A stretch of DNA of 53,030 nt, taken from positions 1 through 53,030 of the forward strand of contig NZ_LQPT01000111.1 of assembly GCF_002102355.1 (NCBI RefSeq), read 5' to 3'. Made by a program: the position numbers and the translations under genes. The notes beneath the pieces are model-generated. The model was not told the origin of the DNA. It searched no databases and saw only the letters and a list, made by a program, of their open reading frames with translations. Source of the DNA: Mycobacterium sherrisii (GTDB lineage Bacteria > Actinomycetota > Actinomycetes > Mycobacteriales > Mycobacteriaceae). Positions 16,619 to 26,100 of the stretch are shown one piece after another. Positions within the stretch are counted from its first letter, which is position 1; every line of letters starts with the position of its first letter.

Positions 16619-17959
16619 ATGATGGACGTTGTGGCAGACATCAAACGGGGCAGGGCGGCGCGTAACGCCAGGTTGGCCAGCATTCCGGTCGGCTTTGCGG
16701 CGCGGTCCGCGCTCGGCTTCGGTAAGCGGCTGACCGGCAAATCGAAAGACGAAGTCCAGGCCGAGCTGCTGGAGAAGGCCGCCCATCAGTTGTTCACCGT
16801 GCTCGGTGAGCTCAAGGGCGGGGCGATGAAGGTCGGCCAAGCCCTGTCGGTGTTGGAAGCCGCGATCCCCGAGCAGTACGGCGAGCCGTACCGCGAAGCA
16901 CTGACCAAGCTGCAAAAGGACGCCCCACCACTGCCGGCCGACCGCGTGCACCGGGTGCTCGACGCGCAGCTGGGCACCAAGTGGCGGGACCGATTCAGCG
17001 AATTCGACGACACCCCGGTGGCCTCGGCGAGCATCGGCCAGGTGCACAAGGCGGTGTGGTCGGACGGCCGCGAGGTGGCCGTCAAAATTCAGTACCCGGG
17101 CGCGGACGAGGCGCTGCGAGCCGACCTCAAGACGATGCAGCGGCTGGTCGGGGTGGCCAAGCAGCTGGCCCCGGGGGCTGATGTCCAAGGTGTGGTCGAC
17201 GAGCTGATCGAACGCACCGAGATGGAACTCGACTACCGACTGGAGGCCGACAACCAGCGCGCGTTCGCCAAGGCCTACCGCGACCATCCGCACTTCGCGG
17301 TGCCCCGAGTGGTGGCCAGCGCGCCCAAAGTCGTTGTCCAGGAATGGATTCAGGGCGTACCGATGGCCGAGATCATCCGCGACGGGACCTGCGAGCAGCG
17401 CGACCTGATCGGCACCCGGCTGCTCGAGCTCACCTTCGACGCGCCGCGCCGGCTGGGGATGCTGCACGGCGATGCGCACCCGGGCAACTTCATGCTGCTG
17501 CCCGACGGCCGGATGGCCGTCATCGACTTCGGCGCCGTCGCGCCGATGCCCGGGGGTTTTCCGGTCGAGCTCGGAATGACCATTCGGCTGGCCCGCGAGA
17601 AGAACTACGACCTGTTGCTGCCGACGATGGAGAAGGCCGGGTTCATCCAGAAGGGCCAGCAGGTGTCGGTGCGCGACATCGACGACATGCTGCGCCAGTA
17701 CGTCGAGCCGGTCGAGGTCGAAGTGTTTCACTACACCCGCAAGTGGCTGCAGAAGATGTCCACCATCGAGATCGACCGATCGGTGTCGCAGATCAGGACG
17801 GCCCGGCAGATGGACCTGCCCCCCAAGCTGGTGATCCCGATGCGGGTGATCATGTCGGTGGCGGCGATTTTGTGCCAGCTGGACGCTCGGGTGCCGATCA
17901 AAAAGCTGTCCGAAGAGCTGGTTCCCGGCTTCGCCGAACCCGACGCCGCCGCCCTCTAG
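16619..17959 (+). CDS. ABC1/UbiB-type atypical kinase (Rv3197 homologue)
   Basis: A 446-residue protein of the AarF/ABC1/UbiB group. Seen are the KxGQ motif (GGAMKVGQALSVLEAAIPEQYGEPYREALTKLQ), the A-rich nucleotide loop (VASASIGQVHKAVW), the VAIK-type lysine (EVAVKIQYPG), catalytic HGDAHPGNFML and the metal-binding DFG (VIDFGAV). These proteins bind ATP and act in quinone or lipid metabolism; the mycobacterial role is unclear. A second ATG at 16622 and a GTG at 16631 are alternative starts. The stop overlaps that of convergent whiB7 in CTAG, so transcription of either gene runs into the other. Confidence 0.9.
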   Translation: MMDVVADIKRGRAARNARLASIPVGFAARSALGFGKRLTGKSKDEVQAELLEKAAHQLFTVLGELKGGAMKVGQALSVLEAAIPEQYGEPYREALTKLQKDAPPLPADRVHRVLDAQLGTKWRDRFSEFDDTPVASASIGQVHKAVWSDGREVAVKIQYPGADEALRADLKTMQRLVGVAKQLAPGADVQGVVDELIERTEMELDYRLEADNQRAFAKAYRDHPHFAVPRVVASAPKVVVQEWIQGVPMAEIIRDGTCEQRDLIGTRLLELTFDAPRRLGMLHGDAHPGNFMLLPDGRMAVIDFGAVAPMPGGFPVELGMTIRLAREKNYDLLLPTMEKAGFIQKGQQVSVRDIDDMLRQYVEPVEVEVFHYTRKWLQKMSTIEIDRSVSQIRTARQMDLPPKLVIPMRVIMSVAAILCQLDARVPIKKLSEELVPGFAEPDAAAL

Positions 17960-18225
17960 GCCGCGACCGTGGCCTTGCGCGGACGTCCGCGTGGGCGTTT
18001 GTAGCTCACGACCGCGCCGCGCTCGAAAATCTCGCCGCCCCAGACTCCCCACGGTTCGGCGCGGTCTAGCGCCGCCGTCAGGCATTGCCGCCGCACCGGG
18101 CAGTCCGCGCACAGCGTCTTGGCGCGCTCCAGGTCGGCCGGGGTCTCGGCGAACCAGAGATCGGGATCGCCGGCGTGACATGGCAACACCGGCTGCGGTT
18201 GTCTGGGGACTGTCGGTATCGACAT
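17956..18225 (-). CDS. whiB7: WhiB7 redox-linked antibiotic-resistance activator
   Basis: An 89-residue WhiB protein. Four cysteines (16, 39, 42 and 48) ligate the 4Fe-4S cluster. EPWGVWGG at 57-64 is the G(V/I)WGG turn that contacts SigA, and RGRPRK at 79-84 is the AT-hook that marks WhiB7. It binds AT-rich DNA beside -35 elements and switches on intrinsic resistance genes when translation is blocked. ATG 18225 begins the conserved protein; the frame is open further upstream only through the leader. Its long leader holds a uORF and an attenuator hairpin. The stop codon overlaps that of the ABC1 kinase gene. Confidence 0.97.
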   Translation of the reverse strand: MSIPTVPRQPQPVLPCHAGDPDLWFAETPADLERAKTLCADCPVRRQCLTAALDRAEPWGVWGGEIFERGAVVSYKRPRGRPRKATVAA

Positions 18226-18309
18226 GTCCTGCTCACCTGCTTCCTGGTTGGGTGTCCTCTTGGTGATCCGGACCAGGTTGCGGGCTTGATTACTCAGTCC
18301 CAAAACGAC

Positions 18310-18341
18310 GGCCACGGATCCTTGACTTCGGGTCCGTGGCC
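18310..18341 (-). terminator. whiB7 leader attenuator hairpin
   Basis: On the minus strand a 10-bp stem (GGCCACGGAC at 18332-18341 with its partner at 18310-18319, last pair G-T) is followed by GTCGTTTTG. It lies 24 bases after the uORF stop and about 85 bases before whiB7, and it would end the transcript early. The same left arm can instead pair with the end of the uORF (18382-18389). Confidence 0.75.
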
Positions 18342-18349
18342 ATTAGTGG

Positions 18350-18371
18350 GCGGTTACGTAGCGGTTACGTA
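18350..18371. repeat. 11-bp tandem repeat in the whiB7 leader
   Basis: GCGGTTACGTA occurs twice in tandem (18350-18360 and 18361-18371). The second copy contains the TAA stop of the uORF. It lies between the uORF and the attenuator. Confidence 0.8.
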
Positions 18372-18511
18372 CGTCTCCGATCCACGGACGCGTCAGTCGC
18401 GGCGGCGCGATGCTTAGCACCGGCCGCCGGTACGGCGGCGGCGTGGGCGGCGTGGAAGGTGCCCGCGGGCAGCGCGGCGGCCACGGCGAGTCCGAACGTG
18501 TCGTTGATCAT
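18365..18511 (-). CDS. whiB7 leader peptide (uORF)
   Basis: A 48-codon upstream ORF, MINDTFGLAVAAALPAGTFH... ending ...SVDRRRT. It has the strongest ribosome binding site in the area, AAGGAGGTGG five bases before ATG. Its last codons (Ser-Val-Asp, 18380-18388) contain the sequence that competes for the attenuator stem, so ribosome position on this ORF can decide termination. Upstream ORFs before whiB7 are known in mycobacteria; the base-pairing detail is my reading. The same frame is open up to 18625, but only the part after the strong site is likely to be translated. Confidence 0.75.
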   Translation of the reverse strand: MINDTFGLAVAAALPAGTFHAAHAAAVPAAGAKHRAAATDASVDRRRT

Positions 18512-18557
18512 CGCGGCCACCTCCTTTTGGGCATTCGACAGCGTAAACGCGAATACG

Positions 18558-18596
18558 AGGGTAGATGCTAGCAGCCGACGCTGACAACCGATTTTC
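18558..18596 (-). promoter_or_regulatory. whiB7 autoregulated promoter
   Basis: On the minus strand GAAAAT (18591-18596) precedes TTGTCA (-35, 18582-18587) by three bases. TACCCT (18558-18563) stands 18 bases further on, with TAGCAT at 18565-18570 as an alternative -10. An AT-rich element directly upstream of -35 is the known AT-hook target of WhiB7, so self-activation is likely. The promoter abuts the uvrD2 stop codon at 18615. Confidence 0.6.
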
Positions 18597-18614
18597 TGAC
18601 CTGCGCGTTCGCGC

Positions 18615-20723
18615 CTAACGGTCATGCACCAACTGCAGCACGTCGGCGCCGTATTGCTCGAGCTTGCGCGCGCCGATGCCCGGGATCGCGATCAGCGCGG
18701 CCTCGTCGTCGGGCAGCAGCTCGGCAATGGCGATCAGGGTGTTGTCGGTGAACACGACGAAGGCGGGCACCTTCTGCTCCTTGGCGACCTCAAGCCGCCA
18801 CTCCTTGAGCCGCAACAGCAACTTCTCGTCGATGTCGGCGCTGCACGTCTCGCAACGACGCAGCATGACAGCCGCCGGGGTGGTCAGGTTGCTGTTGCAG
18901 ATCCGGCACCGCGAAGCGCCCGGTTTGCGCCGGGGTTTGCCGGGCCCCGCCGCCACACCGGCCTGCGGCGCGATGCCGTTGAGGAACCGCGACGGTTTGC
19001 GGCTCTGCCGGCCGCCCGGGCTGCGCGACAACGCCCAACTGAGCGCCAAATGCACTCGGGCCCTGGTGATTCCGACGTAAAGGAGACGGCGCTCTTCCTC
19101 CACCGGTTCGCTCTCGGGCCCGTGCGCCAAGGCGTGCGAGATGGGCAGGGTGCCGTCGGCCAATCCGACCAGGAACACCGCATCCCACTCGAGCCCCTTG
19201 GCGGCGTGCAACGACGCCAAGGTGACGCCCTGGACGACCGGCGGATGCCGCGCATCGGCCCGGATCCGCAGCTCGGCCACCAGCCCGCGCAGGTCCAGCT
19301 CGGGCCGCTGCGCCACCTCGTCGACGACCAGTTCCGCCAGGGCGCTCAACGCCTCCCAGCGCTCACGCGCCCGGGTGCCGACCGGTTCGTCGGCCGTCAG
19401 CCCGAGCGGTTCGAGGAGGGCGCGGACCAGGTCGGGCAGCGGCGCCTTGACCGGGTTGTCGCCCGCGCGCTCGGCCGCGCGGTGCAGGGCCGCCATCGCC
19501 TGCTTGATCTCCTGGCGGGTGAAAAATCCCTCGCCGCCGCGAACCTGGTAGGCGATGTTGGCCTCGGTCAGCGCCTCCTCGTAGATCTCGGATTGGGCGT
19601 TGACGCGGTAAAGCACCGCGATCTCCGACGGCGGGGTGCCGGACTCGATCAGCCCGCCGATCCTCTGGGCCACCGCGGCGGCCTCGGCGGTTTCGTCCGG
19701 GTGCTCGTGAAATGTCGGCGCCGGGCCCGGGGGCCGCTGGCCGGACAATTGCAGCTTGCTGCCCGCGACGCGCCCGCGCGCCGCGGCGATCACCTGGTTG
19801 GCCAGCGAGACGACCTGCGGCGTGGAGCGGTAGTCGCGTTCCAGGCGCACCACCGTGGCGTCGGGAAACTGCCGCGAGAAGTCGAGCAGGAAACGCGGCG
19901 AAGCCCCGGTGAACGAGTAGATGGTCTGGTTGGCGTCGCCGACGACCGTCAGGTCGTCCCGATCGCCCAGCCACGCCGACAGCACGCGCTGCTGCAACGG
20001 CGTGACGTCCTGGTACTCGTCGACGACGAAGCAGCGGTAACGGTCGCGGAACTCCTCGGCGACGGCGACGTCGTTCTCGATCGCCGCCGCGGTGTGCAGC
20101 AATAGGTCGTCGAAGTCGAGCAGCGTCACCGCTTCGTCGCGCACCTTGAGGGCCTCGTAGGCGGTGTAAACCTCGGCGATCTTGCCGGCGTCCAGCGGAA
20201 TGTCTCGGGCCGCGGCGGCCACCGCGGCCGGATACGCCTCGGGCCCGATGAGCGATGCCTTGGCCCACTCGATCTCCCCGGCCAGGTCACGCACGTCGTC
20301 GGTGCTGACGTTGAGCCTGATGCGGCTGGCCGCCCTGGCGACGACGGCGAATTTGGTATCCAACAGCTGCCAGCCCGTGTCACCGACCACCCGCGGCCAG
20401 AAGTAGCGCAGCTGGCGGTGTGCGGCCGAGTGAAAGGTCAGGGCCTGCACGGCGCCCACGCCCGCCGCGTTCTGCGTGGCGGCACCCAACGTGCGCAGCC
20501 GAGATCGCATCTCCCCCGCCGCGCGCTGGGTGAAGGTGACCGCAAGGACTTGGCCGGCCGCGACGTGCCCGTTCGCCACCAGTTGGGCGATGCGATGGGT
20601 GATGGTGCGGGTCTTGCCCGTTCCGGCGCCGGCCAGGACACACACCGGCCCGCGCGGCGCGAGCACGGCCTCGCGCTGCTCGTCATCCAGTCCCGCGATC
20701 AACGGGTCGGCCACCACCGGCAT
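18615..20723 (-). CDS. uvrD2: UvrD2 superfamily I DNA helicase with HRDC domain
   Basis: About 702 residues. Walker A is [11 protein letters not shown] and the DExx box is [32 protein letters not shown] is motif VI. After the motor comes a four-cysteine zinc module (CRICNSNL...CETC) and a C-terminal HRDC domain ([40 protein letters not shown]). This domain order is that of mycobacterial UvrD2, a DNA-dependent ATPase of DNA repair. Start Met at 20723 ([16 protein letters not shown]) aligns with the homologue I recall; 20732 and 20753 are longer options and none has a clear ribosome binding site. It is divergent from mrx1. Confidence 0.93.
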   Translation of the reverse strand: MPVVADPLIAGLDDEQREAVLAPRGPVCVLAGAGTGKTRTITHRIAQLVANGHVAAGQVLAVTFTQRAAGEMRSRLRTLGAATQNAAGVGAVQALTFHSAAHRQLRYFWPRVVGDTGWQLLDTKFAVVARAASRIRLNVSTDDVRDLAGEIEWAKASLIGPEAYPAAVAAAARDIPLDAGKIAEVYTAYEALKVRDEAVTLLDFDDLLLHTAAAIENDVAVAEEFRDRYRCFVVDEYQDVTPLQQRVLSAWLGDRDDLTVVGDANQTIYSFTGASPRFLLDFSRQFPDATVVRLERDYRSTPQVVSLANQVIAAARGRVAGSKLQLSGQRPPGPAPTFHEHPDETAEAAAVAQRIGGLIESGTPPSEIAVLYRVNAQSEIYEEALTEANIAYQVRGGEGFFTRQEIKQAMAALHRAAERAGDNPVKAPLPDLVRALLEPLGLTADEPVGTRARERWEALSALAELVVDEVAQRPELDLRGLVAELRIRADARHPPVVQGVTLASLHAAKGLEWDAVFLVGLADGTLPISHALAHGPESEPVEEERRLLYVGITRARVHLALSWALSRSPGGRQSRKPSRFLNGIAPQAGVAAGPGKPRRKPGASRCRICNSNLTTPAAVMLRRCETCSADIDEKLLLRLKEWRLEVAKEQKVPAFVVFTDNTLIAIAELLPDDEAALIAIPGIGARKLEQYGADVLQLVHDR

Positions 20724-20845
20724 GGCGTCCATCTTGGCAGCGGTGGCCGACAAACCCGGCGTGTCGCCACGCCGACCCGCAAAATCGGCGCCGTGGCCGA
20801 GGCCCTGGCGTGGAACGCATCGCCGCCCGGCTACGTTATCGACTT

Positions 20846-21100
20846 ATGAGCAACGCTCCGATCACCGTTTACACGACGTCATGGTGTGGCTACTGCCACC
20901 GGCTCATGACCGTGCTCAAGTCCAACGGCATCCCCTACGAGGCGGTCGACATCGAACACGACCCGGCGGCCGCGGAGTTCGTCGGTTCGGTCAACGGCGG
21001 CAACCGGACGGTGCCCACGGTGAAGTTCGCCGACGGGTCGACCCTGACCAACCCCAGCGCCGCCGAGGTCAAGGCGAAGCTGGCCGCGGTGAACGGCTGA
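20846..21100 (+). CDS. mrx1: mycoredoxin-1
   Basis: An 84-residue glutaredoxin-like protein with active site WCGYC (Cys14, Cys17) and the cis-proline region RTVPTVKF, then GSTLTNPSAAEV. Mycoredoxin reduces mixed disulfides between proteins and mycothiol, the thiol that replaces glutathione in actinobacteria. ATG 20846 gives the standard length. It stands between uvrD2 (divergent) and nudC (convergent, 12 bases away). Confidence 0.95.
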   Translation: MSNAPITVYTTSWCGYCHRLMTVLKSNGIPYEAVDIEHDPAAAEFVGSVNGGNRTVPTVKFADGSTLTNPSAAEVKAKLAAVNG

Positions 21101-21112
21101 GGCGGTTCGCGC

Positions 21113-22036
21113 CTAGTCCAGTGCCGCCCAGGACTCGATGATCACCCGTGCAATCGAAATCGACCCGGGCAAAAGCAGTTTCGACTCCGAGGAACTGCCC
21201 CAGTCACCGGCCGCCAGGGCGGCGCGTACCTCGTCGCGGGTGAACCACGCCGCCTCGGCGATCTCACCGTCATTGAACGAGAACTCCTCGTCGGGGTCGC
21301 CCAGAGCATGGAACCCCACCATCAGCGACCGCGGAAACGGCCACGGCTGGCTGCCCAGGTAGCGGACGTCGCGCACGTTCAGGCCGATCTCCTCGCGGAT
21401 CTCCCGTGCCACGCAGACCTCGAAAGACTCGCCGGCTTCGACGAATCCGGCCAAGAGCGAGAACATCCGCTCCGGCCACACCGCCTGGCGGGCCAGCACC
21501 GCGCGATCGCGGCCGTCATGGACCAGGCAGATGATTGCCGGGTCGATGCGCGGAAACTCCTCGTGCCCGGTGATCGGGTTGACGCGCGACCAGCCCGCCC
21601 TGGCCGGCTTGGTCGGCGCTCCGTCGATCGCGCTGAACCGTGCTCGCTCATGCCAATTCAGCAACGCGACGGCCGATGACACCAGCTGGCTGCTGGTGTC
21701 ATCGAAGATCGGGCCGAGGCTGCGCAGGTTGACGACCTCGGTTTTCAGGTCGGGGTCTTCGGGCGCTTGCAGGGCGCCCCGGATCGCCCAGACGTGTCGG
21801 CCGTCGTCGATGCGGCCAAGGAAAACCGCGTCCGTCGGGGGTTTTTCGCCCAGTTCGGCTGCGGCGCCGAGCACCACCCGGCCGTTGGCGACCAGCACCT
21901 GGTTGCGCGAATCCACCCGCAGCAGTGCGGCGGTCGCCCATCCGGCGGTAGCCGCGTCGACGTCGGTGCGCAATTGATCGGCCCGGTCCGCGCCGACGCG
22001 CGAGAGCAGCGGGACGCTGCGCAGCTGAAAATCCAC
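21113..22036 (-). CDS. nudC: NudC NAD(H) diphosphatase
   Basis: A 307-residue Nudix hydrolase. The Nudix box is GFVEAGESFEVCVAREIREEIG, followed by SQPWPFPRSLMVGF, the SQPWPFPxS signature of NADH pyrophosphatases. These enzymes cleave NADH to NMNH and AMP, and related ones remove NAD caps from RNA. The four-cysteine zinc ribbon of the E. coli enzyme is absent, as I recall for mycobacterial NudC as well. The GTG start shares one base with the potassium channel stop (TAGTG), so the two are coupled. Confidence 0.93.
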   Translation of the reverse strand: MDFQLRSVPLLSRVGADRADQLRTDVDAATAGWATAALLRVDSRNQVLVANGRVVLGAAAELGEKPPTDAVFLGRIDDGRHVWAIRGALQAPEDPDLKTEVVNLRSLGPIFDDTSSQLVSSAVALLNWHERARFSAIDGAPTKPARAGWSRVNPITGHEEFPRIDPAIICLVHDGRDRAVLARQAVWPERMFSLLAGFVEAGESFEVCVAREIREEIGLNVRDVRYLGSQPWPFPRSLMVGFHALGDPDEEFSFNDGEIAEAAWFTRDEVRAALAAGDWGSSSESKLLLPGSISIARVIIESWAALD

Positions 22037-23106
22037 TAGCTTTCCGCGTTTCGGACGTAGAGAAGCCGGTCGCTGGCCTCGATGGCGTCCACCTCGGGCG
22101 CCCCGATGCGCAGCAGTCGCCCGTCTCGCACCACGCCGAGGACGATGTCGCGCAAATGGCGCGGCGATCCGCCGATCTCGTCCTTGTCGACCTCGCGCTC
22201 GGCGATGGCCAGCCCCTCCTGCGGAGTGAGCAGATCCTCGATCATCGCCACGACACTGGGGGTGGTGGTGGCCAGGCCCAGTAACCGGCCAGCGGTCTCG
22301 GAAGAGACCACCACCGAGTCCGCGCCCGATTGCTCGAGCAGGTGCTGGTTTTCGGACTCGCGGATGGATGCCACGATCTTGGCCTTGGGGGCGATCTCGC
22401 GGGCAGTCAGCGTCACCAGCACCGCGGTGTCGTCCCGGCTGGAGGCGACGATGATCGACGCGGCGTGCTGGGCACCCGCCAGCCGCAGCACATCGGATTT
22501 CGTGGCATCGCCGTGCACGGTGACCAGGCCGGCGGAAGCGGCACGGTCCAGTGCCGGCTGGTCGGTGTCGACGACGACGATCTCTCCCGGGGGCACCTCG
22601 TCTGCGAGCATCGCCGCGACGGCCGTCTTGCCCTTGGTGCCGTAGCCGATCACGATCGTGTGGTTACGCACTCTGCTCCTCCAACGCTGGATCTTCCAGG
22701 CCTGGCGCGATGTTTCGGTGACGACTTCGAGCGTGGTACCGACCAACAAGATCAGGAAGGCGATGCGCAACGGCGTCACGATCAAGACATTGGTTGCGCG
22801 CGCGAACTCCGAGATCGGCGTGATGTCGCCATAACCGGTCGTCGACAGCGTCACCGCCGAGTAGTACAGGCAGTCCAGAAACGTCAGGCGGTCACCCTGT
22901 GCGTCGTGGTAGCCGTCGCGGTCCAGGTACACGGTGACGGCACCGAGCAATAACGCGGCGACGGCAATCGCTATCCGGCGGGAGATGATCCGGGCGGGGC
23001 TGGCATGCCCCTGCGGGATGCGCAGCACGCCGACGAGGGCGTAACTGGGCTGGACGGTCAACCTCTCGTCGAGGCGCCGCAGCCGCCGCCAGCTACCTTT
23101 GGCCAC
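22036..23106 (-). CDS. potassium channel protein with TrkA-N (RCK) domain
   Basis: A 356-residue protein. Two membrane helices (IAIAVAALLLGAVTVYL and NVLIVTPLRIAFLILLVGTTL) flank a pore loop with selectivity filter TTGYGD (residues 89-94). A cytosolic RCK/TrkA-N domain follows with nucleotide-binding start HTIVIGYGTKGKTAVAAML, then a TrkA-C-like end (VVRDGRLLRIGAPEVDAIEASDRLLYV). It should conduct K+ under control of a bound nucleotide or ion. It is upstream of and coupled to nudC, which hydrolyses dinucleotides. Homologue of Rv3200c. Confidence 0.93.
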   Translation of the reverse strand: MAKGSWRRLRRLDERLTVQPSYALVGVLRIPQGHASPARIISRRIAIAVAALLLGAVTVYLDRDGYHDAQGDRLTFLDCLYYSAVTLSTTGYGDITPISEFARATNVLIVTPLRIAFLILLVGTTLEVVTETSRQAWKIQRWRSRVRNHTIVIGYGTKGKTAVAAMLADEVPPGEIVVVDTDQPALDRAASAGLVTVHGDATKSDVLRLAGAQHAASIIVASSRDDTAVLVTLTAREIAPKAKIVASIRESENQHLLEQSGADSVVVSSETAGRLLGLATTTPSVVAMIEDLLTPQEGLAIAEREVDKDEIGGSPRHLRDIVLGVVRDGRLLRIGAPEVDAIEASDRLLYVRNAES

Positions 23107-23194
23107 GCTGGTCCGTCATCGGTTTGATCCCGCCGCATGGGCACGCACGAATCAAATGTAACCACGATCCGCGGCGGGCAGACACTCGATCGGC

Positions 23195-26100
23195 TCAGAC
23201 CGCGACATCGCTCACCTGCGGCGTCATCGCGCCCGCCAGGGCAAGCCCGGCCAGCGCGTTCGCGTCGGGAAGTTCGTCCGGGGTGATCGTGACGCCGGTG
23301 CGCACATAGTGGAAGGCCGTCCGCACCGAGGACTCCGCACATCCGGACAGCGCGGCCCACGCCAAGCGGTAGACCGCGAGCTGGACGGCGGCCTGCCGCA
23401 TCGCTTCCGGGCCCCGCGGCGGCTCTCCCGTCTTCCAGTCCACCACGGTAGCGCCGCCGCCGGGTTCGGCAAAGACGGCGTCAATACGCCCGCGCACCAC
23501 CGTGTTGGCGATGGGCATCTCGAAGGGCACCTCGACGGCTATCGGGGTGCGGGCCGCCCACCGCGATCGGGTAAATGCCTGCTGCAGCGCGGCCAGCTCC
23601 TCGGTGTGGCCGAACCCGGAGTCCGCGGCACCGGGCAGATCGACCACGTCGAAAAGCGCCTCTGTCCCGTAGAACTGCTGCACCCAGGAATGAAACGCGT
23701 TGCCCAACGACGCATGTGGATCGGGCCGGGTCGGCAACCGATGCACCAGCCGTTGCACCGCGCCGTCGGGGTCGCGGGCCAAATCGACCAGCCCGCTGAC
23801 CGACAGCTGGCTGGGCAGCCCTCGGGCGGTCCGCCGCTCGCACCGCGCACGCTCGGCCAGCAACGCGTCGACGTCGCCGGTCCAGCCCTCGACATCGACG
23901 CAGTCCTGCGGCGCATCGGCGGCCATCGCCGCCGCCACCAATGCCGCCCCATGCTCGACGTCGGCGCGGCGGGAGGCCAGCGGATCGGCGGGCCATACTG
24001 CTTCGATAACCTTGTCGCGCAGCGGATTTCGCTCTCCATCGGATGGCGGCGGAGCCCACTGCTCGACCACCCCGCACGGATCGCCGGTCGCCGTCGACCG
24101 GTCGATGATCTCTTTGAGCTCGCAGAGGAATTCGGACGGTCCGCGCGGTTTGATCCCGGTGGGGCCCCAGTGATGACCGGAGACCAACAGTGTGTCCTCG
24201 GCCCGGGTGATGCCGACGTACAACAGCCTGCGCTCCTCGTCGAGGCGCCGCTGCCCCAGCTGGCGGCGATGCTCGGAGATCTTGTCCGACAGCTGCTTAC
24301 GGTTGGTGACGTCCGACAGGTCCAGCACCGGGATGCCCAGTGACCCGGCGGAGGCACGGTCGCCGCGCAGCAGCGGCGGCAATTCGGCCGCATCGGTGAG
24401 CCAGCTGCTGCGCGACGCGGTCGACGGAAACGTTCCGCCGGACAGGTGGGCTACCGCGACCACTTCCCATTCCAGTCCCTTCGCCGAGTGCACGGTGAGC
24501 ACCTGCACGCGGTCACGGGCCGCCGCCAACGGCGCAGGCGCCAAACCGTTTTCGACGGTCTCGGCCGCGTCCAGATACGCCAGCAGACCCAGGACCGACG
24601 CACCCGTGCTGTTGCGTTCCGCGTACCCGGCAACCACGTCGGCGAAGGCGTCGAGGTGCTCAGCGCCGGCCCAGGCGAGGTGGCCCGCGGCGGCGCGGAC
24701 TTCGCAATCCAGTCCCAGCGTGCGCCGCACCTCGGCGACCAAATCGGGCAGCGAATGCCCCAAGTGCCCGCGCAAGGCGGTCAGCTCGGTCGCCAACGCG
24801 GTGATGCGTTGATATCCCGCAACCGAATACGCGGTGGCCGGGCCGGGGTCGTCGATCGCGTCGGCCAAGCATGCAGTGTCGTCGATGCGCGACGGGCTGG
24901 CCGCCTCCGCGATCGCCTGGGCCGAGGACCCGGCGACCGGGTGTCCCGCGTACAGCGCCCGCGCCCGCCGCCACAGCGCAGCGAGGTCTCGCCCACCCAG
25001 CCGCCAGCGCGGGCCGGTCAACACCCGCATGGCCGCGGCGCCGGCGGTGGGATCGGCGACCAGCCGCAGCATCGCCACGAGTTCGGCGACCTCGGCGACG
25101 GACAGCAGGCCGGCCAACCCGACCACCTCGACCGGGATGCCCCGCGCGCGCAGCGCCTCGGCGATCGGTGCGGCATCGGCGTTGCGGCGCACCAGCACCG
25201 CCGCTGTCGGCGGGCTGACGCCGGCGGCCGCCGCCCGCTGGTAATGCCCGTGCAGGTGGTCGGCGATCCAGTCGCGTTCGGCCTGCGCGTCGGCCAGCAA
25301 CGCGACCCGGACCGTGCCGGGCGCGGCGTTCGGACGGGGACGCAGCGCGTGCACGGCCACCGACCGGCGCCGCGCCGGCGCCGAAACAGCGTTGGCGATG
25401 TGCAGGGTGCTCGGCGGGTTGCGCCAGCTGGTGCGCAGTTCCAGGACCGGCGCCGGCGTGCCGTCGGAGCGCGGGAAGTCGGTGGTGAACCGCGGCAGGT
25501 TGGTCGCCGAAGCGCCGCGCCAGCCGTAGATCGACTGGATGGGGTCGCCGACGGCGGTGAGCGCCAATCCGTCGTCTTGGACGCCGGAGCCGCCGCCGAA
25601 CAGCGCCGACAGTGCGATGCGTTGGGCATGACCGGTGTCCTGGTATTCGTCGAGCAGGACCACTCGGTAGCGGCTGCGCAGGTCGGCACCGACCTGCGGG
25701 AAGCCCGACGCGAGCCGGGCGGCCGCCGCCATCTGCCCGCCGAAGTCCAGTACCTTCCCGGCGCGCATGCGGTCCTGCAATGCGTCGAGCAGTGGCACCA
25801 GTTCGGCGCGCTCGGTCTGGGCGGACAACAGCCGCAACAGCCATTGGCTGGGCCCGCGGTCGCGCTGGTACGGGCCGGCGGGCAGCGCGTGCACCAGCCG
25901 CTCCAACTCCAGGTGGGTGTCGCGTAGCTGGTCGGTGTCGACCAGGTGCTCGGTGAGCTGGCCCCACAGCCGCAGCACCATCGCGGTCACCGCGGCCGGG
26001 GTCTTATCGGTGCTCAGCTGTCCGTCGTAGCGGTTGACCACGTCGAAGGCCAGCTGCCAGAGCTCGGTTTCGCTGAGCAACCGGGTGTCGGGCTCGACCG

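Noticed and set aside
16577-18181. 534-codon frame antisense to the ABC1 kinase gene
   Set aside because: Shadow frame; it also covers part of whiB7 in another frame.
24446-25927. 493-codon frame antisense to adnA
   Set aside because: Low-complexity shadow of the helicase gene, without motifs or a ribosome site.
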